From: Nematostella vectensis
Lineage: Eukaryota > Cnidaria > Anthozoa > Actiniaria > Edwardsiidae
Assembly (NCBI RefSeq): GCF_932526225.1
Contig: NC_064039.1
Span: forward strand, 250,001-310,000
Length of the DNA stretch: 60,000 bases
Direction of reading: 5' to 3'
Shown: one piece after another, positions 1-13,600 of the stretch
Layout of the letters: every line of letters begins with the position of its first letter
How positions within the stretch are numbered: the stretch's first letter is position 1
The notes under the pieces: generated by a model
Databases searched by the model: none
The model's input: the letters and a program-made list of their open reading frames with translations, nothing else
Told to the model about the DNA's origin: nothing
Made by a program: the position numbers and the translations under genes

Positions 1-1165
1 TAGAGCTGTAATAGGACAACACCATAAAGCATAGGAGACGAAGAGCATAGAGCCGTAATAGGACAGCACTATAAAGCATAGGGGACGAGCATAGAGCCGT
101 AATAGGACAGCACCATAAAGCATAGGGGAGGAAGAGGATAGGGCCGTAATAGGACAGCACTATAAAGCATAGGGGAGGAAGAGCATAGAGCTGTAATAGG
201 ACAACACCGTAAAGCATAGGGGAGGAAGAGCATAGACAGCCGTAATAGGACAGCACTATTAAGCATAGGGGAGGAAGAACATAGAGCCCTAATAGGACAG
301 CACCATAAAGCATAGGGGAGGAAGAGCATAGAGCCGTAATAGGACAGCACTATTAAGCATAGGGTACGATGAACATAGAGCCGTAATAGGACAGCACCAT
401 AAAGCATAGGGGAGGAAGAGCATAGAGCCGTAATAGGACAGCACCATAAAGCATAGGGGAGGAAGAGCATAGAGCCGTAATAGGACAGCACTATAAAGCA
501 TAGGGGAGGAAGAGCATAGAGCCGTAATAGGACAGCACTATAAAGCATAGGGGAGGAAGAGCATAGAGCCGTGATAGGACAGCACTATTAAGCATAGGGG
601 AGGAAGAGCATAGAGCCGTAATAGGACAGCACCATAAAGCATAGGGGAGGAAGAGCATAGAGCCGTAATAGGACAGCACTATTAAGCATAGGGGAGGAAG
701 AGCATAGAGCCGTAATAGGACAGCACTATTAAGCATAGGGGAGGAAGAGCATAGAGCCGTAATAGGACAGCACTATAAAGCATAGGGGAGGAAGAGCATA
801 GAGCCGTAATAGGACAGCACCATAAACCATAGGGGAGGAAGAGCATAGAGCCGTAATAGGACAGCACCGTAAAGCATAGGAGACGAAGAGCATAGAGCCG
901 TAATAGGACAGCACCATAAAGCATAGGAGACGAAGAGCATAGAGCCATAATAGGACAGCACCATAAAGCATAGGGGACGAAGAGCATAGAGCCGTAATAG
1001 GACAGCACTATGAAGCATAGGGGACGAAGAGCATAGAGCCGCAATAGGACAGCACTACAAAGCATAGGAGACGAAGAACATAGAGCCGTAATAGGACAGC
1101 ACTATAAAGCATAGGGGACGAAGAGCATAGAGCCGTAATAGGACAGCACTATAAAGCATAAGACA
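1..1165. repeat. 47-bp minisatellite
   Basis: About 25 head-to-tail copies of a 47-bp unit (core AGCATAGAGCCGTAATAGGA) run from the left edge, so the array probably continues outside the window. Spacing was checked at AGCATAG positions 544, 591 and 638. Because 47 is not a multiple of 3, three units make a 141-nt frame and give spurious minus-strand open frames of leucine-rich repeats. The array lies downstream (in gene orientation) of the last visible LIN9 exon, so it is probably intronic in that gene. Confidence 0.95.
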
Positions 1166-1536
1166 AACAACATTAAGCATAAAGACTTATGGCATAGGAC
1201 AGGACTTTACAATCCCAAATCTACATATAGGCAACAAACGTTTACATCAGGAGTGGTAGCACCTGAGCATAAACTACTATACCTGCAACAAGAATCAATG
1301 TAGAAATAAATCAACACAAGCTTGTATTGGTTTGTTTCATGCCTCTGTAAATACAGATTAGTTTTGGTGTTTTGAGTGTTAGCTGTGCATAAATGCTCCA
1401 ACACCGGGCTAATGCTTGAAACATCAGAAAACATACCATTTGGACCTTGTGATTTCCCATATTCTATTAGGCCTACTGTATACACACCAGCTATAGTTAT
1501 TATACAGCTTGTCTGTTGTATTCAATTGCATTGTAC

Positions 1537-4500
1537 CTGTGACTTTTGTACCAATGACCAGGGGGAGGGGTACCTCCTCCGGTAAGTCTTTGAATCGCCG
1601 GAGCTCTGTAACCTTAACAAGAAATGAGACAACAGAGACAGCTATAAGCTGACAGTGATCCACCATATGAAATAGTCAAACAGCATACAAAAAACGAACC
1701 ATTTAGTACGAAACTTATTGTTTTATAGAAAAGAAATCTGGAAATCAGACAAAGTGCAGACATCATATAAAATATTTTAACCTTTTTCTGCTGTAGGAGG
1801 CGGATTTTCTTTCGCTTTTCTTGCAAAGCTTGCCTCTCTTCCAGGAAAAATGAGGGTGAGCACCTTCAAGTAAATTTAGAATTCATGATGAGATTCAATC
1901 AAACTTATTTTTGCATTATTTGAGGAAGTTGAACTTAGCAGATTAGTAAAATGAAATTTTATCATAAGATATAAACAAACACCTTTTTCATACATCTTCA
2001 AGGGAGCTTGAGATGTATTAAAATTGGTAATGGATTGGTATATATGGAAAGGAGTGGAAAATTTTTGTATGTACAGTAATGAAGGGAAATACATACAGTA
2101 CATTGGAAGGAGTAAAATAATGCAGTGATGGTGTTAATCATTCACAACCTACTTCCTCTTATAGAGAGTAAACAAAAAGTTATCAAGGAACAGGTTACTA
2201 ATACCCCAATGTTTTGATTTGAAACTTGTCTTTTAAAATTGGAAGCACAGAAGATTGCTTCTCCCTGATTCTTATTGAGTAAACAAATTCCATGGATGTA
2301 CAACCTTCTTGGCTTCCCCATCAGTCTCCTGACCTCACGCCATTCAGCTCTTCTCATCTTTTTCACCTGGAAGATATCAATACAGTACATACCTCATTCC
2401 ATGTTTCTAAAATATGACAAAGAAATTGTACATGAAAACTAATGATAAAATACAAATTTTAAGGTGCAATGTAACATTTGCAACTATTGCCTTACTCAAC
2501 CATTAATACCCACACAAAATTCTGCTAATGGAAAATTTGGATTGCATTAATATGCAGAGAACTTACCTTTAGATTGGGAAAAGATTCTCGTAAGCATATG
2601 CAGAAGTCATTATCACCCTCAAAAAGAGCTCTAAAGAAAATTAAGAAAAAAATACTTTATTCAATCCATTGACTGCCTATTTTTTAGCTAAATTTAAGAA
2701 AAAAAAACAGACCTCCACTTATTTTGATTTTTTTTTATAGTCTGTCAAAGTGAAACACTGATGATGAAATATTATTTGGATAAACGTAAGAATAAAATAT
2801 TTGTCTAAGTGCATTATTATAATTATTTTTTAACTAAGCATTATCCTCAAATATTATTATCTGTATTATATGATTAACTATTTTTTTTGTTAAATTTTAC
2901 TCGATGTAAATAGTGCAATGCAATAATTTTTAAATAAGATATCACACTTGTGGTAGTTTTAGAAAATGTAAACAGCTCTTGGATATTTAACCCACACATG
3001 TTGTACATAAAAGTGTGGGGCCCCGCTTTAGGCGGTGCCTAAATATATCTAGTAGTTTCCCTGCTAATACATAAGTTTTACATTAAAAAGCAACGTAGTA
3101 TACTTTTGAAAAAGCAAACCTACCTGTCCACACTAGAATAAAACCATTCATAATAACACCATTTAGCTGCCTTGGGGAGCTTCAGTAAGTTTTGCAGTTT
3201 GGAAAAAGCAGCCTGTAAACAAAGTATGGAAATTTGTATAATACTGTATGTGATGTCTTAAACATGTTTTTCCTATTAAAGGCAACGATATACTTGGTGC
3301 TTGTGTAAATAAATAAACAAGGCAAATACATATGTTTTTATTTGGTTTTGTTTTACAGTAAAAGTATGAGTGAATAAACGCAAGTCAATAATATATTTAC
3401 ACTCAAATAAAGCTCAAATGATATTCTATCTTATTAAGTGTCGGAAAACTGTTATTTGCAGGAAAATTATTAGGCAACCATCTTAATCTATTAGGCAACT
3501 GACTTACAGTTCCTTTGTGGATGGTTGCCTAACTAATTGGTTGACTAACGACCTGTAACCCAGTATACTGTATACCTTGTTGATAGTTACCTAATGACCT
3601 GGTTGACTAATAACCTATAAACGCATTATACTGTATACCTTGTGAATGGTTGCCTAATGACTTGGTAGACCAACAACCCATAAATGCATTACTGTATACC
3701 TTGTGGAAGGTTACCTAATCACTTGGTTGTCTAATGACCTGTATGTAATTAGCCTGCTTGCAGGCGCTACTCGGTGTTATCATCACGGAAAACACTCTCT
3801 GTTCAGTGATCGAGCTCCATCTTGTATTTTAAGCCGCATGGTTTCTGAGGGCGAGCGCAAAAACAGAAGCAGGGCCCTGCATCCGTTTCTCAACATAGCT
3901 TCACGGACCTGCGTCCGTTTTTGCCCTCACCCCCAGGAACAACGCGGCTTAAAATATAAGATGGCGCCCAATCACTGAGCGGAGATTGTTTTCCACGATG
4001 ATAACACCGAGTACCGCCTGCAAGCAGTCTAGTATGTAATCCATTATACTGTACCACTGGGATGGTTGTTTAACAACATGTAACCAATGAACACTGTGGC
4101 TGGTTGTCTAAAGAATTGGTTGTTTTAAGACCTTTATCCCAGTATACCTTTGCTCCTTTTGTAGCAGGCCCATTAGCTCCAGTCTGTTAAGCCAAAAAGA
4201 ATGATATTAAAAAAGGACCTGTAGTATAAGATGGCAGAGACCTGGTCTACGTCGTGCTAGACTTCTTCAATTGCAGAGGTCCATAAACTTAGGATAAGCA
4301 GAACCTCAGGTTACTGTAACTTCAATCATGAATCTCAGTTTAACCAATTTTGAAATATCTGTTTTTTAAACATTTAAAACTAAAACTAATATTTTTTTTA
4401 TTTTACTGTATAAAGCTTTACTCTTGAAGTTTAGTGGAAATGATAACATGTATACATACATAGCCCAGTCATATATACAGTACCACATACCAGAGGAGAT

Positions 4501-7500
4501 CTTGGAAATCGCCTGTCATAAATAAAACATGAAAGATGTATATAAAACAATTTTTTACCCCAAAAATATTTCAAGTTTCAACATCAAGACATATACTCAG
4601 TCTTACACACCTTGAACTCGGAGAAGGAATAGTGAAGTCCTGCAAAAAATGGAATTGTAAAAAAACATTCAGGTGGGCTTACATATGTAATTGCATTACA
4701 AATGTACAAAGTTGGTCAAATTTTCTTAAGCAAAATATAGACAGTCACATTTCGTCTGAAATGTGCTTCAAGTCAAATAAGCAGGAATAAATAGAGAAGC
4801 TTAAGGCCTCTTTAAAAATCATGTAAAATACTCGAGTCGTGTGAAATCAGTTAAACAACAGGAAGCAGACAGTGAGTTTCAAACTAAACATTGCTTGGCT
4901 TTGCCTTATTAAATTTATGCAGGAAAAGAACAATAAGATGCTATTAGTGGACAGTAATGCAAAGCTCAGAGATGGTTCAGCCTTAAACTGTGTTCTTTTT
5001 TATAGAGCTTCACCTCATTAGATGATATCTAAATTCATACAGTTGTGACCTCTTCTCAAATACCCGTCATTTTTGTAAAAAAAACAAAATGGTTTATGCA
5101 TCCAATCAGAAGATTTGTTATTTCAATATATATATATACACACACACACGGACACACCCACCCAACCGACATGATCAATTGTTTGACTGTTTTTTTTTTT
5201 CAAAACATAAAATCAGATAGACAAGGTAAGATAAACAAAGTGAGTCTTTATATTGCTTCAAAAGGGCTCAATTTTACCATTTGCAAGCCATATTCAAGAT
5301 ATACAAGATATCGAGCCGCGCTTCTTCCGTGCCAAACCTAATTGTTTAGTATTTGAATATATTGGCACAATCTATACACAGCAGACAAAAGCACCAGAAT
5401 TGGTAAAAAATATGGCCTAGGGGATCAAAATCAATACTGAGACCGGTGTCCACCAGTACCATTAGCGGATCCATACATAAAGAGCAATTAGTTTTTAAGA
5501 TTTTCATACCTTTTCATGAGACAAAAAACGATTAAAACGCACATATTTGAAAACGATTTCTATCATTTCAGCTGTATTCTATCGAATTCCGAGCATAAAA
5601 AAACATATAAATAGCTTTAAAAGCTACATTTGAAGAAGGAAAACCTGCTGGTACCCAGGCCCCACGCGGCTTTATTTACATTCCTTTTGCTAACATGCGA
5701 ATATGACTGATTTTTGTTCATCAAATAAGCACAAATAGGTGGTGCACATTAATTTTCCTAGAAATCAATGGGTTCTCTAAGTATTATATTAAGGGCTACA
5801 GAGCTTAATTCAACCAGCGCGGCTGTAATTATCTGCTACCGTGTCTCATGTATGTACATTGTGGAGCTCGGACATCAGAAAAAAGGTACGTATACCATTT
5901 TCAACAGCCTCCATTTATATATTCTGTTAATATATTATATTCTATTAGCCTGACACTTTTTATCATCCTCTCTTACTTCCCGGAGTCCTTTCCTTTTCTT
6001 ATGCTCCACAGCCTTTTTCCATCCCTGAGGTCATTATTAAGACATCTTTAAGATAATAACATAGTCCTAGGGATTCGTTGGAGGTTGGTTGCTATCCTGT
6101 TAAAATCATGCGATGTGTTCAACCTCATCACTATAATGCACACGTAGCGAGCAATAAGCACAGTTTTTTTGTAGTGCCTCTGCAGGCCCGTAGCCAGGGG
6201 GGGTCGGGGGGTCCGGAAGAACCACCCCACTGGACTAGAAGGTCAGCTCCAATGAAAAAAAATTGAATACCACTGCAAGCTACGGCGAGTTATCTAAGAG
6301 AAAATGGGCCGCTAAATGAGTAAACGACCCCCCCCCCCGCTCAAAATCCTGACTACGGGCCTGCTCTGCTAGTCAGCTTTTTTCGTTCTTAAGTGCTTTC
6401 GAGCATTAATACTGCAAATTTGTAACAATTCCTGTGCTATTTTAAGAAATTTGTGACAAAGAGTTTCTACAGGTGTTTCTTCTGCTGAACATCCAAATCC
6501 TCTATTCTCAAGCATCACAATATGATAACTTTGATTGAGGAGGCATATCTAAAGCATCTCGTTGATCTTTGGTGTCTAGTTGACAGACACTTACAAAGCT
6601 TACATATTTATTAGCATCCTCTTGTCTATCTTTATGCCAAGTTTGGTGCTTTTGTCCGCTACGTAAAGATTGAAACACGAAGCGACTGGACTACTTGTTG
6701 TGCCCCATTTGTTTTGGTTTTTGCAAAATGCAACAGTAACTTTTTTACCCATTGGAACGACTCAATTGGTACGGCATCTGAATCAACATTGTGTCGACCT
6801 AAATGAATTAGGGACCTTGCAACGATGACGGTAGAAAACAATGGAATATGATTAAGAATTCAATAGCAGCATGTGGAAATGCATTCTGTCTGATACATAT
6901 TTTCTTTATCCCTTTTAAGTTTCACCTTCAGTTGAGGACTCAGACGTTTGCACTGTAAACTCCACTCCACTAACTACGTTCGCTACTGTAGAAATAATGT
7001 CATTAGTTAATTTTTATCTGTCTCTGACGATAATGTTTTGCTTTTTCTATTGCAATAAAATTTTGATTGATCACCACGTGCAAAAACATCATCGATCGTG
7101 TTGTCCTAGCTGTCATCATCGTCCTTGCTTTCAAGTGGTCAGTTTTAAATATAAGAAATCAATAAAACCCGATATTAAGGATACCGTAGGTCCAAGCGGT
7201 AATTACCCCGATCGTCCCGGCAAAACAGCTAGCGCTCGCGTTGGATTAAAGCAAATGCCAAAAAACTATATATCAATTTAAAGCTTAATGAGTGTTCTTT
7301 CCTCCTAAGATAATCATTTTTTATACACGCTTAATTTTAAGTGCTTTTGCCTGGTCCGAAGTGCGAAATCGACCACTTATAAACATGCGAATTATTTATA
7401 CACACCAAAAGCGCTTAACCTCCCAGGATCTGCTTAATATCTTTCATCATATACTGAACTGACAAACCATGTCTACATTTGAAGTCACACAGCCTCGTTG

Positions 7501-10500
7501 ATTAATAATCAAGGGTCAAAGTTAGGCGTGGAATAATTTTGCTTCTTTGGCTACAAGGAGCTAATTAAATCCGTAGCAAAAAAAGCTATTGATTATCCGC
7601 GGCACAGTGTGACAGAACAATATTTATACTAGACGCTTGCCAAGTTGCGCAGGAATCAGGCGGTTAGAAGTGTACCTTTAATTCACATATTTAGAGTAAG
7701 ATGGGGTGAAATTTGATTGCAAGATATCGGGGATTTAAGTTGTGTAAACATTAGAGGCAGCGTGACAGTAGTGACAGATGAAGAGCAAATGGAGCCGTGT
7801 ATGGCAACCAATCACATTGCACGCTCTACATGCAGCGGGAAAACTCTTAGGCGCTCAAATGTCAAAGCGCTAGTCGTGCAAGTGAAGGAAGATGCCTAGA
7901 CCAAAGAGAGCTAGCACCGAAGAAAAGAAGAGCGTAGAAAACTTAAAAAGAACAGAGACAACTTTATGCTTTGGGCTTTCTTTCTCGCTTAGCCTTCTTC
8001 GAAGAAAGCCAAGGATTCTTACTTAATCTTGGCGTAGTTTACAACTATGCAAAATTTAGAGTAAACGCTTATAAAGTTGATATAAATACGGATAAATCTC
8101 GGATAAAACGTTGATAATGATACTGACGCGCTTGTATGCTAATTAGAGGGAAAAGCCTCCCCAGATGTTGATCACGGGACTTTGAGCTAAGTAAACAGGA
8201 TTATGGGATTATTGACGCCTTCAAGAATAACGCTACACTCGTTCAAATTTGGTTTTTCTTGAATATCTGGCGAAGTATTTAAGATTTCGGTGGTTTTTTT
8301 TTGCTAACATCCAGAGTGTGCCTATTGTCATCGATTGGCATAATAAAAAAATTTCACCCAAAATGAAGCCATTTGGGTCTACAGTACATCTATGATTGAG
8401 TACTCTTGGGCTGTGAGTATCGATTATTATTGATTTCCAATATCAATCAATAATAATCAACTGATTAATATTGATAAATATTGATTAACCCAATTAGTTT
8501 CCGATGATCGATTTTTATCGATTGGTAGGGCCGGGATAATTTGAGTGCTACTGTAGGTCAAAATCTGACTCTTTGAACTGTATGAGACTAATTCCCATTT
8601 TGGCCCCAAGCGTAAAGGGTGGCCATTAAAGTACTGTACATGTAGTTAAGGGCCTACCTCTTCTGGCATCAGTTCAGTGTCTTCATCACCTGGAATTTCC
8701 TCAAGTTGTCGCCGTCTTTTACCCCTTGTCTACAGCATAAATAATTAAATCACTGTAAGAATATTATCTTAAAATATCATCTGTACACTGTAGAAGTGAC
8801 AGGCTATCATACAGTAATGTGAAGAATAGAGGTACCGGACAGGTATGCAAGCTTATTGTGTGCAAACAATTGAAAGCATGTAGCTCTCACCATTCGCTTG
8901 GATGGAGAATTGAAAGGAGATGCTTGTGATGCGATTCCTGTAGACAAAAGTAGAAAGTAAGCTAAAAATGCAAAATATTTGTAGGTGTTTCTGTAGGTGG
9001 CATCTACATATAAATGCTTATACCTTTAAGGCTCACAAGTGCTTCTGCAGAAGTTTCTGAAATCATAAAAATCAAATAATTGTGAGGGTGAACCTCAAAG
9101 TTGATGGTAGATACAAGAGAACAACATTATGTTCTCAAATAATATCATTCATGGCTATGTTGGTATGACACATGATAAAAAACAGCCTTCGCTCTATGGA
9201 CAGAACAATGAAAGTTTGGGGGTATTTTGTGGACAACTTTTATGATTTTAGTGAGAAAACTTGCATGTTAAATAGCAGGGTCATTAATTTGAAAAAAAAG
9301 ATTCTATTATCATCTTGTTTTGATTTACAAAATTTTAATTGAAAGATACTGCAACCAAGCATACAGTAGTACTGTGAAATTTCTATATGTGAATGTCACC
9401 CTAACCATAACCCTAACCCTAACCATGACCCTAACCATAACCCTAACCCTAACCCTGACCCTAACCCTGACCATAACCCTGACCCTAACCATAACCCTAA
9501 CCATGACCCTAACCCTAACCATGACCCTAACCTCACCCTAACCCTAACCTCACCCTAACCATAACCCTAACCCTAACCCTAACCCTGACCCTAACCATAA
9601 CCCTAACCCTAACCCTAACCATAACCCTGACCCTAACCATAACCCTAACCCTGACCCTAACCCTAACCCTGACCATAACCCTGACCCTAACCCTAACCCT
9701 AACCATAACCCTGATCTTGGTCAAACATACCCAGAATAGCAGTGTAAACAATTTTTTAGTCAATTTGGAATAAAAAAGACAGCTTTTAGATGAATCGTGG
9801 TGATTCTAGGAAAATTATTTTCTTATCAGGTCAACCAAACAACATAAAATCCCTATGAATGCACTTTACAGCAAAGTTCAACCAGATTTCATGAAACTGA
9901 TTGTTCAAATCAATTATTCTGCTTCCCTACCCAGTATTATACTTTACCAAATGTTTCATCTCCCTAGCCCTAAACATTAAATTTAAAACACTTTACCTTA
10001 CTAAAAATAAACATTCACATAATTTGGTAAACAATAAATTTGGATATAACATCACTAGATCGAAGTCAGATATTTTTTTATTCGTACCTTACAAAAAAAG
10101 AAAATATCCCGGCCACTAAACTGTGTAAGAGAGTGGCAAGAGTTCCTAAGAAGTTCGACTTTTACTCCCTAATTTGTCCAGGATTCGTAACACATTGCCA
10201 GTATATATTCAATTAGATCTGCTTAACAGGGAAAGCAAATTGCTTATTTATAATAATGTAACGATCGATTAAATACGAAACGATCAAAAGTTTAATACCC
10301 TCGAAAACAAAGAAGAAATAATTTTAGTTCAGTTTCAAACATTACACCAAAACAAGTCGAAAAGTGTATTATTTTCTTTTAGGAATAAGGATTAATCATA
10401 CTAAATTAGCTCTGGTATGAGCAATAAGAGCTTGGCTAAATGATGTTCAACATTTAGTTTGATAGTGTGATCGCTTGGGCAAGTAAATACAGAGCTAAGT

Positions 10501-10532
10501 TGAGCGAATTGTCACTTACCTTCCTCCGCCAT
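1537..10532 (-). CDS. lin9: LIN9 homologue (DREAM/MuvB subunit), twelve 5' exons, 3' end beyond window
   Basis: LIN9 is a core MuvB subunit; with RB-family proteins/E2F or B-MYB it represses or activates cell-cycle genes. Exons read on the minus strand: 10532-10520, 9056-9024, 8937-8891, 8729-8658, 4639-4611, 4512-4491, 4183-4148, 3212-3124, 2630-2567, 2366-2305, 1863-1782, 1612-1537. All have AG/GT borders and the phases agree throughout (625 nt, 208 codons plus 1 nt). Family matches include the N-terminal ALVSLK motif; the DIRP-domain blocks LLKLPKAAKWC, YEWFYS, ALFEGDNDFC and ESFPNLK; then EVRRLMGKPRR, KIRLLQQKK and FKDLPEEVPLPLVIGTKV. The start ATG sits in CAAGATGGCGGAG, a YY1-like motif typical of housekeeping promoters. 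The remaining C-terminal exons are not found between 1 and 1536. Introns are large and repeat-filled. Micro-exons of 13, 22, 29, 33 and 36 nt are notable but phase-consistent. Identity is firm; individual micro-exons are slightly less so. Confidence 0.93.
2631..3123. other. LIN9 intron, AT-rich, nothing else seen
   Basis: AT-rich intron between two DIRP-coding exons, with poly-A/poly-T runs and no gene or clear repeat element recognised. Confidence 0.6.
3520..4150. repeat. Degenerate 61-63-bp tandem repeat in LIN9 intron
   Basis: Copies share GTATACCTTGT followed by GGTTRCCTAATGACYTGGTT. TATACC occurs at 3571, 3634 and 3695, giving a period of about 62 bp. A fold-back element interrupts the array at 3750-4031, and the repeat resumes afterwards. 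Confidence 0.75.
3741..4040. mobile_element. Fold-back MITE with about 85-bp terminal inverted repeats and 9-bp target duplication
   Basis: The left end (TAGCCTGCTTGCAGGCGC...) is the imperfect reverse complement of the right end (...CCGCCTGCAAGCAGTCTA) over about 85 bp. The 9-bp word GTATGTAAT flanks it at 3741-3749 and 4032-4040. Long inverted repeats with a 9-bp duplication are the usual signature of Mutator-like elements; assignment to that superfamily is inference. There is no transposase, so it is non-autonomous. Confidence 0.8.
5115..5160. repeat. TA/CA microsatellite
   Basis: A run of TATATATATA followed by CACACACACA in a LIN9 intron. Confidence 0.85.
6181..6364. mobile_element. Short MITE with TIR CAGGCCCGTAGYCAGG
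   Basis: Left end CAGGCCCGTAGCCAGG and right end CCTGACTACGGGCCTG are inverted copies about 180 bp apart. CTCTG flanks both sides (possible 5-bp duplication, but an 8-bp duplication is not visible). The TIR resembles hAT-type MITEs; the class is inferred. Located inside a LIN9 intron. Confidence 0.65.
6365..8640. other. LIN9 intron, no gene recognised
   Basis: AT-rich intronic sequence. An AT-rich palindromic cluster (GATTATTATTGATT and its inverse) occurs near 8423-8460. No convincing exon or RNA gene was seen. Confidence 0.5.
9398..9712. repeat. Interstitial telomere-like (CCCTAA)n array with variants
   Basis: About 50 hexamers of CCCTAA interspersed with CCATAA, CCCTGA and CCATGA, all in one orientation, lie in LIN9 intron 1. 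TTAGGG/CCCTAA is the telomere repeat of cnidarians and most animals. The heavy variant content argues for an old interstitial tract rather than a fresh telomere. Confidence 0.92.
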
Positions 10533-10639
10533 CTTGGATCAGACGCGCTCTTTTTCAAAGTCCGCCTTAGTGCATCATGGGAAAAATGGATAATTCCACA
10601 GGAGTCCCGAAAACGATGGAAGAATATTCACAGCTGCTC

Positions 10640-13600
10640 TACCTGACATATAATAGGGACGTGACATATAGGGACGCGTAACTTAAAGGGACGTTCGTCA
10701 AAATTACCTATACGGACGCAAATATCAAGCCACTGAGCGCCTGACATATAGGGACATTACGAATACGAGACCCTTGGAGACAAAGGGGACCACGGTGATC
10801 AATTTAATTTTTTGGGAGAGGGGAGGGTGGGCGAAAAAAGTTCACATGACCTATACGGACGCTCATAACAAGCCACTGAGCGCCTGACATATAGGGACGT
10901 TACGAATACGAGTCCATAGGAAACAAGGGGGAACACAGTGACCAATTTAGTCTTTGTGGGAGGGGAGGGTGGGTGACAAAAGTACACATGACCTATACGG
11001 ACGCTCATAACAAGCAACTGAGCGCCTGACATATAGGGACGTTACGAATACGAGTCCGTGGGAGACAAGGGGGAACACAGTGACCAATTTAGTCTTTGTG
11101 GGAGGGGAGGGTGGGTGACAAAAGTACACATGACCTATACGGACGCTCATAACAAGCAACTGAGCACCTGACATATAGGGACGTTACGAATACGAGTCCA
11201 TAGGAAACAAGGGGGAACACAGTGACCAATTTAGTCTTTGTGGGAGGGGAGGGTGGGTGACAAAAGTACACATGACCTATACGGACGCTCATAACAAGCA
11301 ACTGAGCGCCTGACATATAGGGACGTTACGAATACGAGTCCGTGGGAGACAAGGGGGAACACAGTGACCAATTTAGTCTTTGTGGGAGGGGAGGGTGGGT
11401 GACAAAAGTACACATGACCTATACGGACGCTCATAACAAGCAACTGAGCGCCTGACATATAGGGACGTTACGAATACGAGTCCGTGGGAGACAAGGGGAA
11501 CACAGTGATCAATTTAGTCTTTGTCGGAGGGGAGGGTGGGTGACAAAAGTACACATGACCTATACGGACGCTCATAACAAGCAACTGAGCTCCTGACATA
11601 TAGGGACGTTACGAATACGAGTCCGTGGGAGACAAGGGGGAACACAGTGACCAATTTAGTCTTTATGGCAGGGGAGGGTGGGTGACAAAAGTACACATGA
11701 CCTATACGGACGCTCATAACAAGCAACTGAGCTCCTGACATATAGGGACGTTACGAATACGAGTCCGTGGGAGACAAGGGGGAACACAGTGACCAATTTA
11801 GTCTTTGTGGGAGGGGAGGGCGGGTGACAAAAGTACACATGACCTATACGGACGCTCATAACAAGCAACTGAGCGCCTGACATATAGGGACGTTACGAAT
11901 ACGAGTCCGTGGGAGACAAGGGGGAACACAGTGACCAATTTAGTCTTTGTGGGAGGGGAGGGTGGGTGACAAAAGTACACATGACCTATACGGACGCTCA
12001 TAACAAGCAACTGAGCGCCTGACATATAGGGACGTTACGAATACGAGTCCGTGGGAGACAAGGGGGAACACAGTGACCAATTTAGTCTTTGTGGGAGGGG
12101 AGGGTGGGTGACAAAAGTACACATGACCTATACGGACGCTCATAACAAGCAACTGAGCGCCTGACATTTAGGGACGTTACGAATACGAGTCCATGGGAAA
12201 CAAGGGGGAACACAGTGACCAATTTAGTCTTTGTGGGAGGGGAGGGTGGGTGACAAAAGTACACATGACCTATACGCACGCTCATAACAAGCAACTGAGC
12301 GCCTGACATATAGGGACGTTACGAATACGAGTCCGTGGGAGACAAGGGGAACACAGTGACCAATTTAGTCTTTGTGGGAGGGGAGGGTGGGTGACAAAAG
12401 TACACATGACCTATACGGACGCTCATAACAAGCAACTGAGCGCCTGACATATAGGGACGTTACGAATACGAGTCCGTGGGAGACAAGGGGAACACAGTGA
12501 CCTATACGGACGCTCATAACAAGCAACTGAGCGCCTGACATATAGGGACGTTACGAATACGAGTCCGTGGGAGACAAGGGGAACACAGTGACCAATTTAG
12601 TCTTTATGGCAGGGGAGGGTGGGTGACAAAAGTACACATGACCTATACGGACGCTCATAACAAGCAACTGAGCTCCTGACATATAGGGACGTTACGAATA
12701 CGAGTCCGTGGGAGACAAGGGGGAACACAGTGACCAATTTAGTCTTTGTGGGAGGGGAGGGCGGGTGACAAAAGTACACATGACCTATACGGACGCTCAT
12801 AACAAGCAACTGAGCGCCTGACATATAGGGACGTTACGAATACGAGTCCGTGGGAGACAAGGGGGAACACAGTGACCAATTTAGTCTTTGTGGGAGGGGA
12901 GGGTGGGTGACAAAAGTACACATGACCTATACGGACGCTCATAACAAGCAACTGAGCGCCTGACATACAGGGACGTTACGAATACGAGTCCGTGGGAGAC
13001 AAGGGGGAACACAGTGACCAATTTAGTCTTTGTGGGAGGGGAGGGTGGGTGACAAAAGTACACATGACCTATACGGACGCTCATAACAAGCAACTGAGCG
13101 CCTGACATTTAGGGACGTTACGAATACGAGTCCATGGGAAACAAGGGGGAACACAGTGACCAATTTAGTCTTTGTGGGAGGGGAGGGTGGGTGACAAAAG
13201 TACACATGACCTATACGCACGCTCATAACAAGCAACTGAGCGCCTGACATATAGGGACGTTACGAATACGAGTCCGTGGGAGACAAGGGGAACACAGTGA
13301 CCAATTTAGTCTTTGTGGGAGGGGAGGGTGGGTGACAAAAGTACACATGACCTATACGGACGCTCATAACAAGCAACTGAGCGCCTGACATATAGGGACG
13401 TTACGAATACGAGTCCGTGGGAGACAAGGGGAACACAGTGACCTATACGGACGCTCATAACAAGCAACTGAGCTCCTGACATATAGGGACGTTACGAATA
13501 CGAGTCCGTGGGAGACAAAGGGAACACAGTGACCAATTTAGTCTTTGTGGGAGGGGAGGGTGGGTGACAAAAGTACACATGACCTATACGGACGCTCATA

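Noticed and set aside
69-1065. Leucine-rich open frames of up to 159 codons on the minus strand
   Set aside because: They are translations of the 47-bp minisatellite in all three frames; no start context and no non-repeat sequence.
9320-9763. TLTLTLTM / VRVRVM frames on both strands
   Set aside because: Translations of the telomere-like hexamer array.
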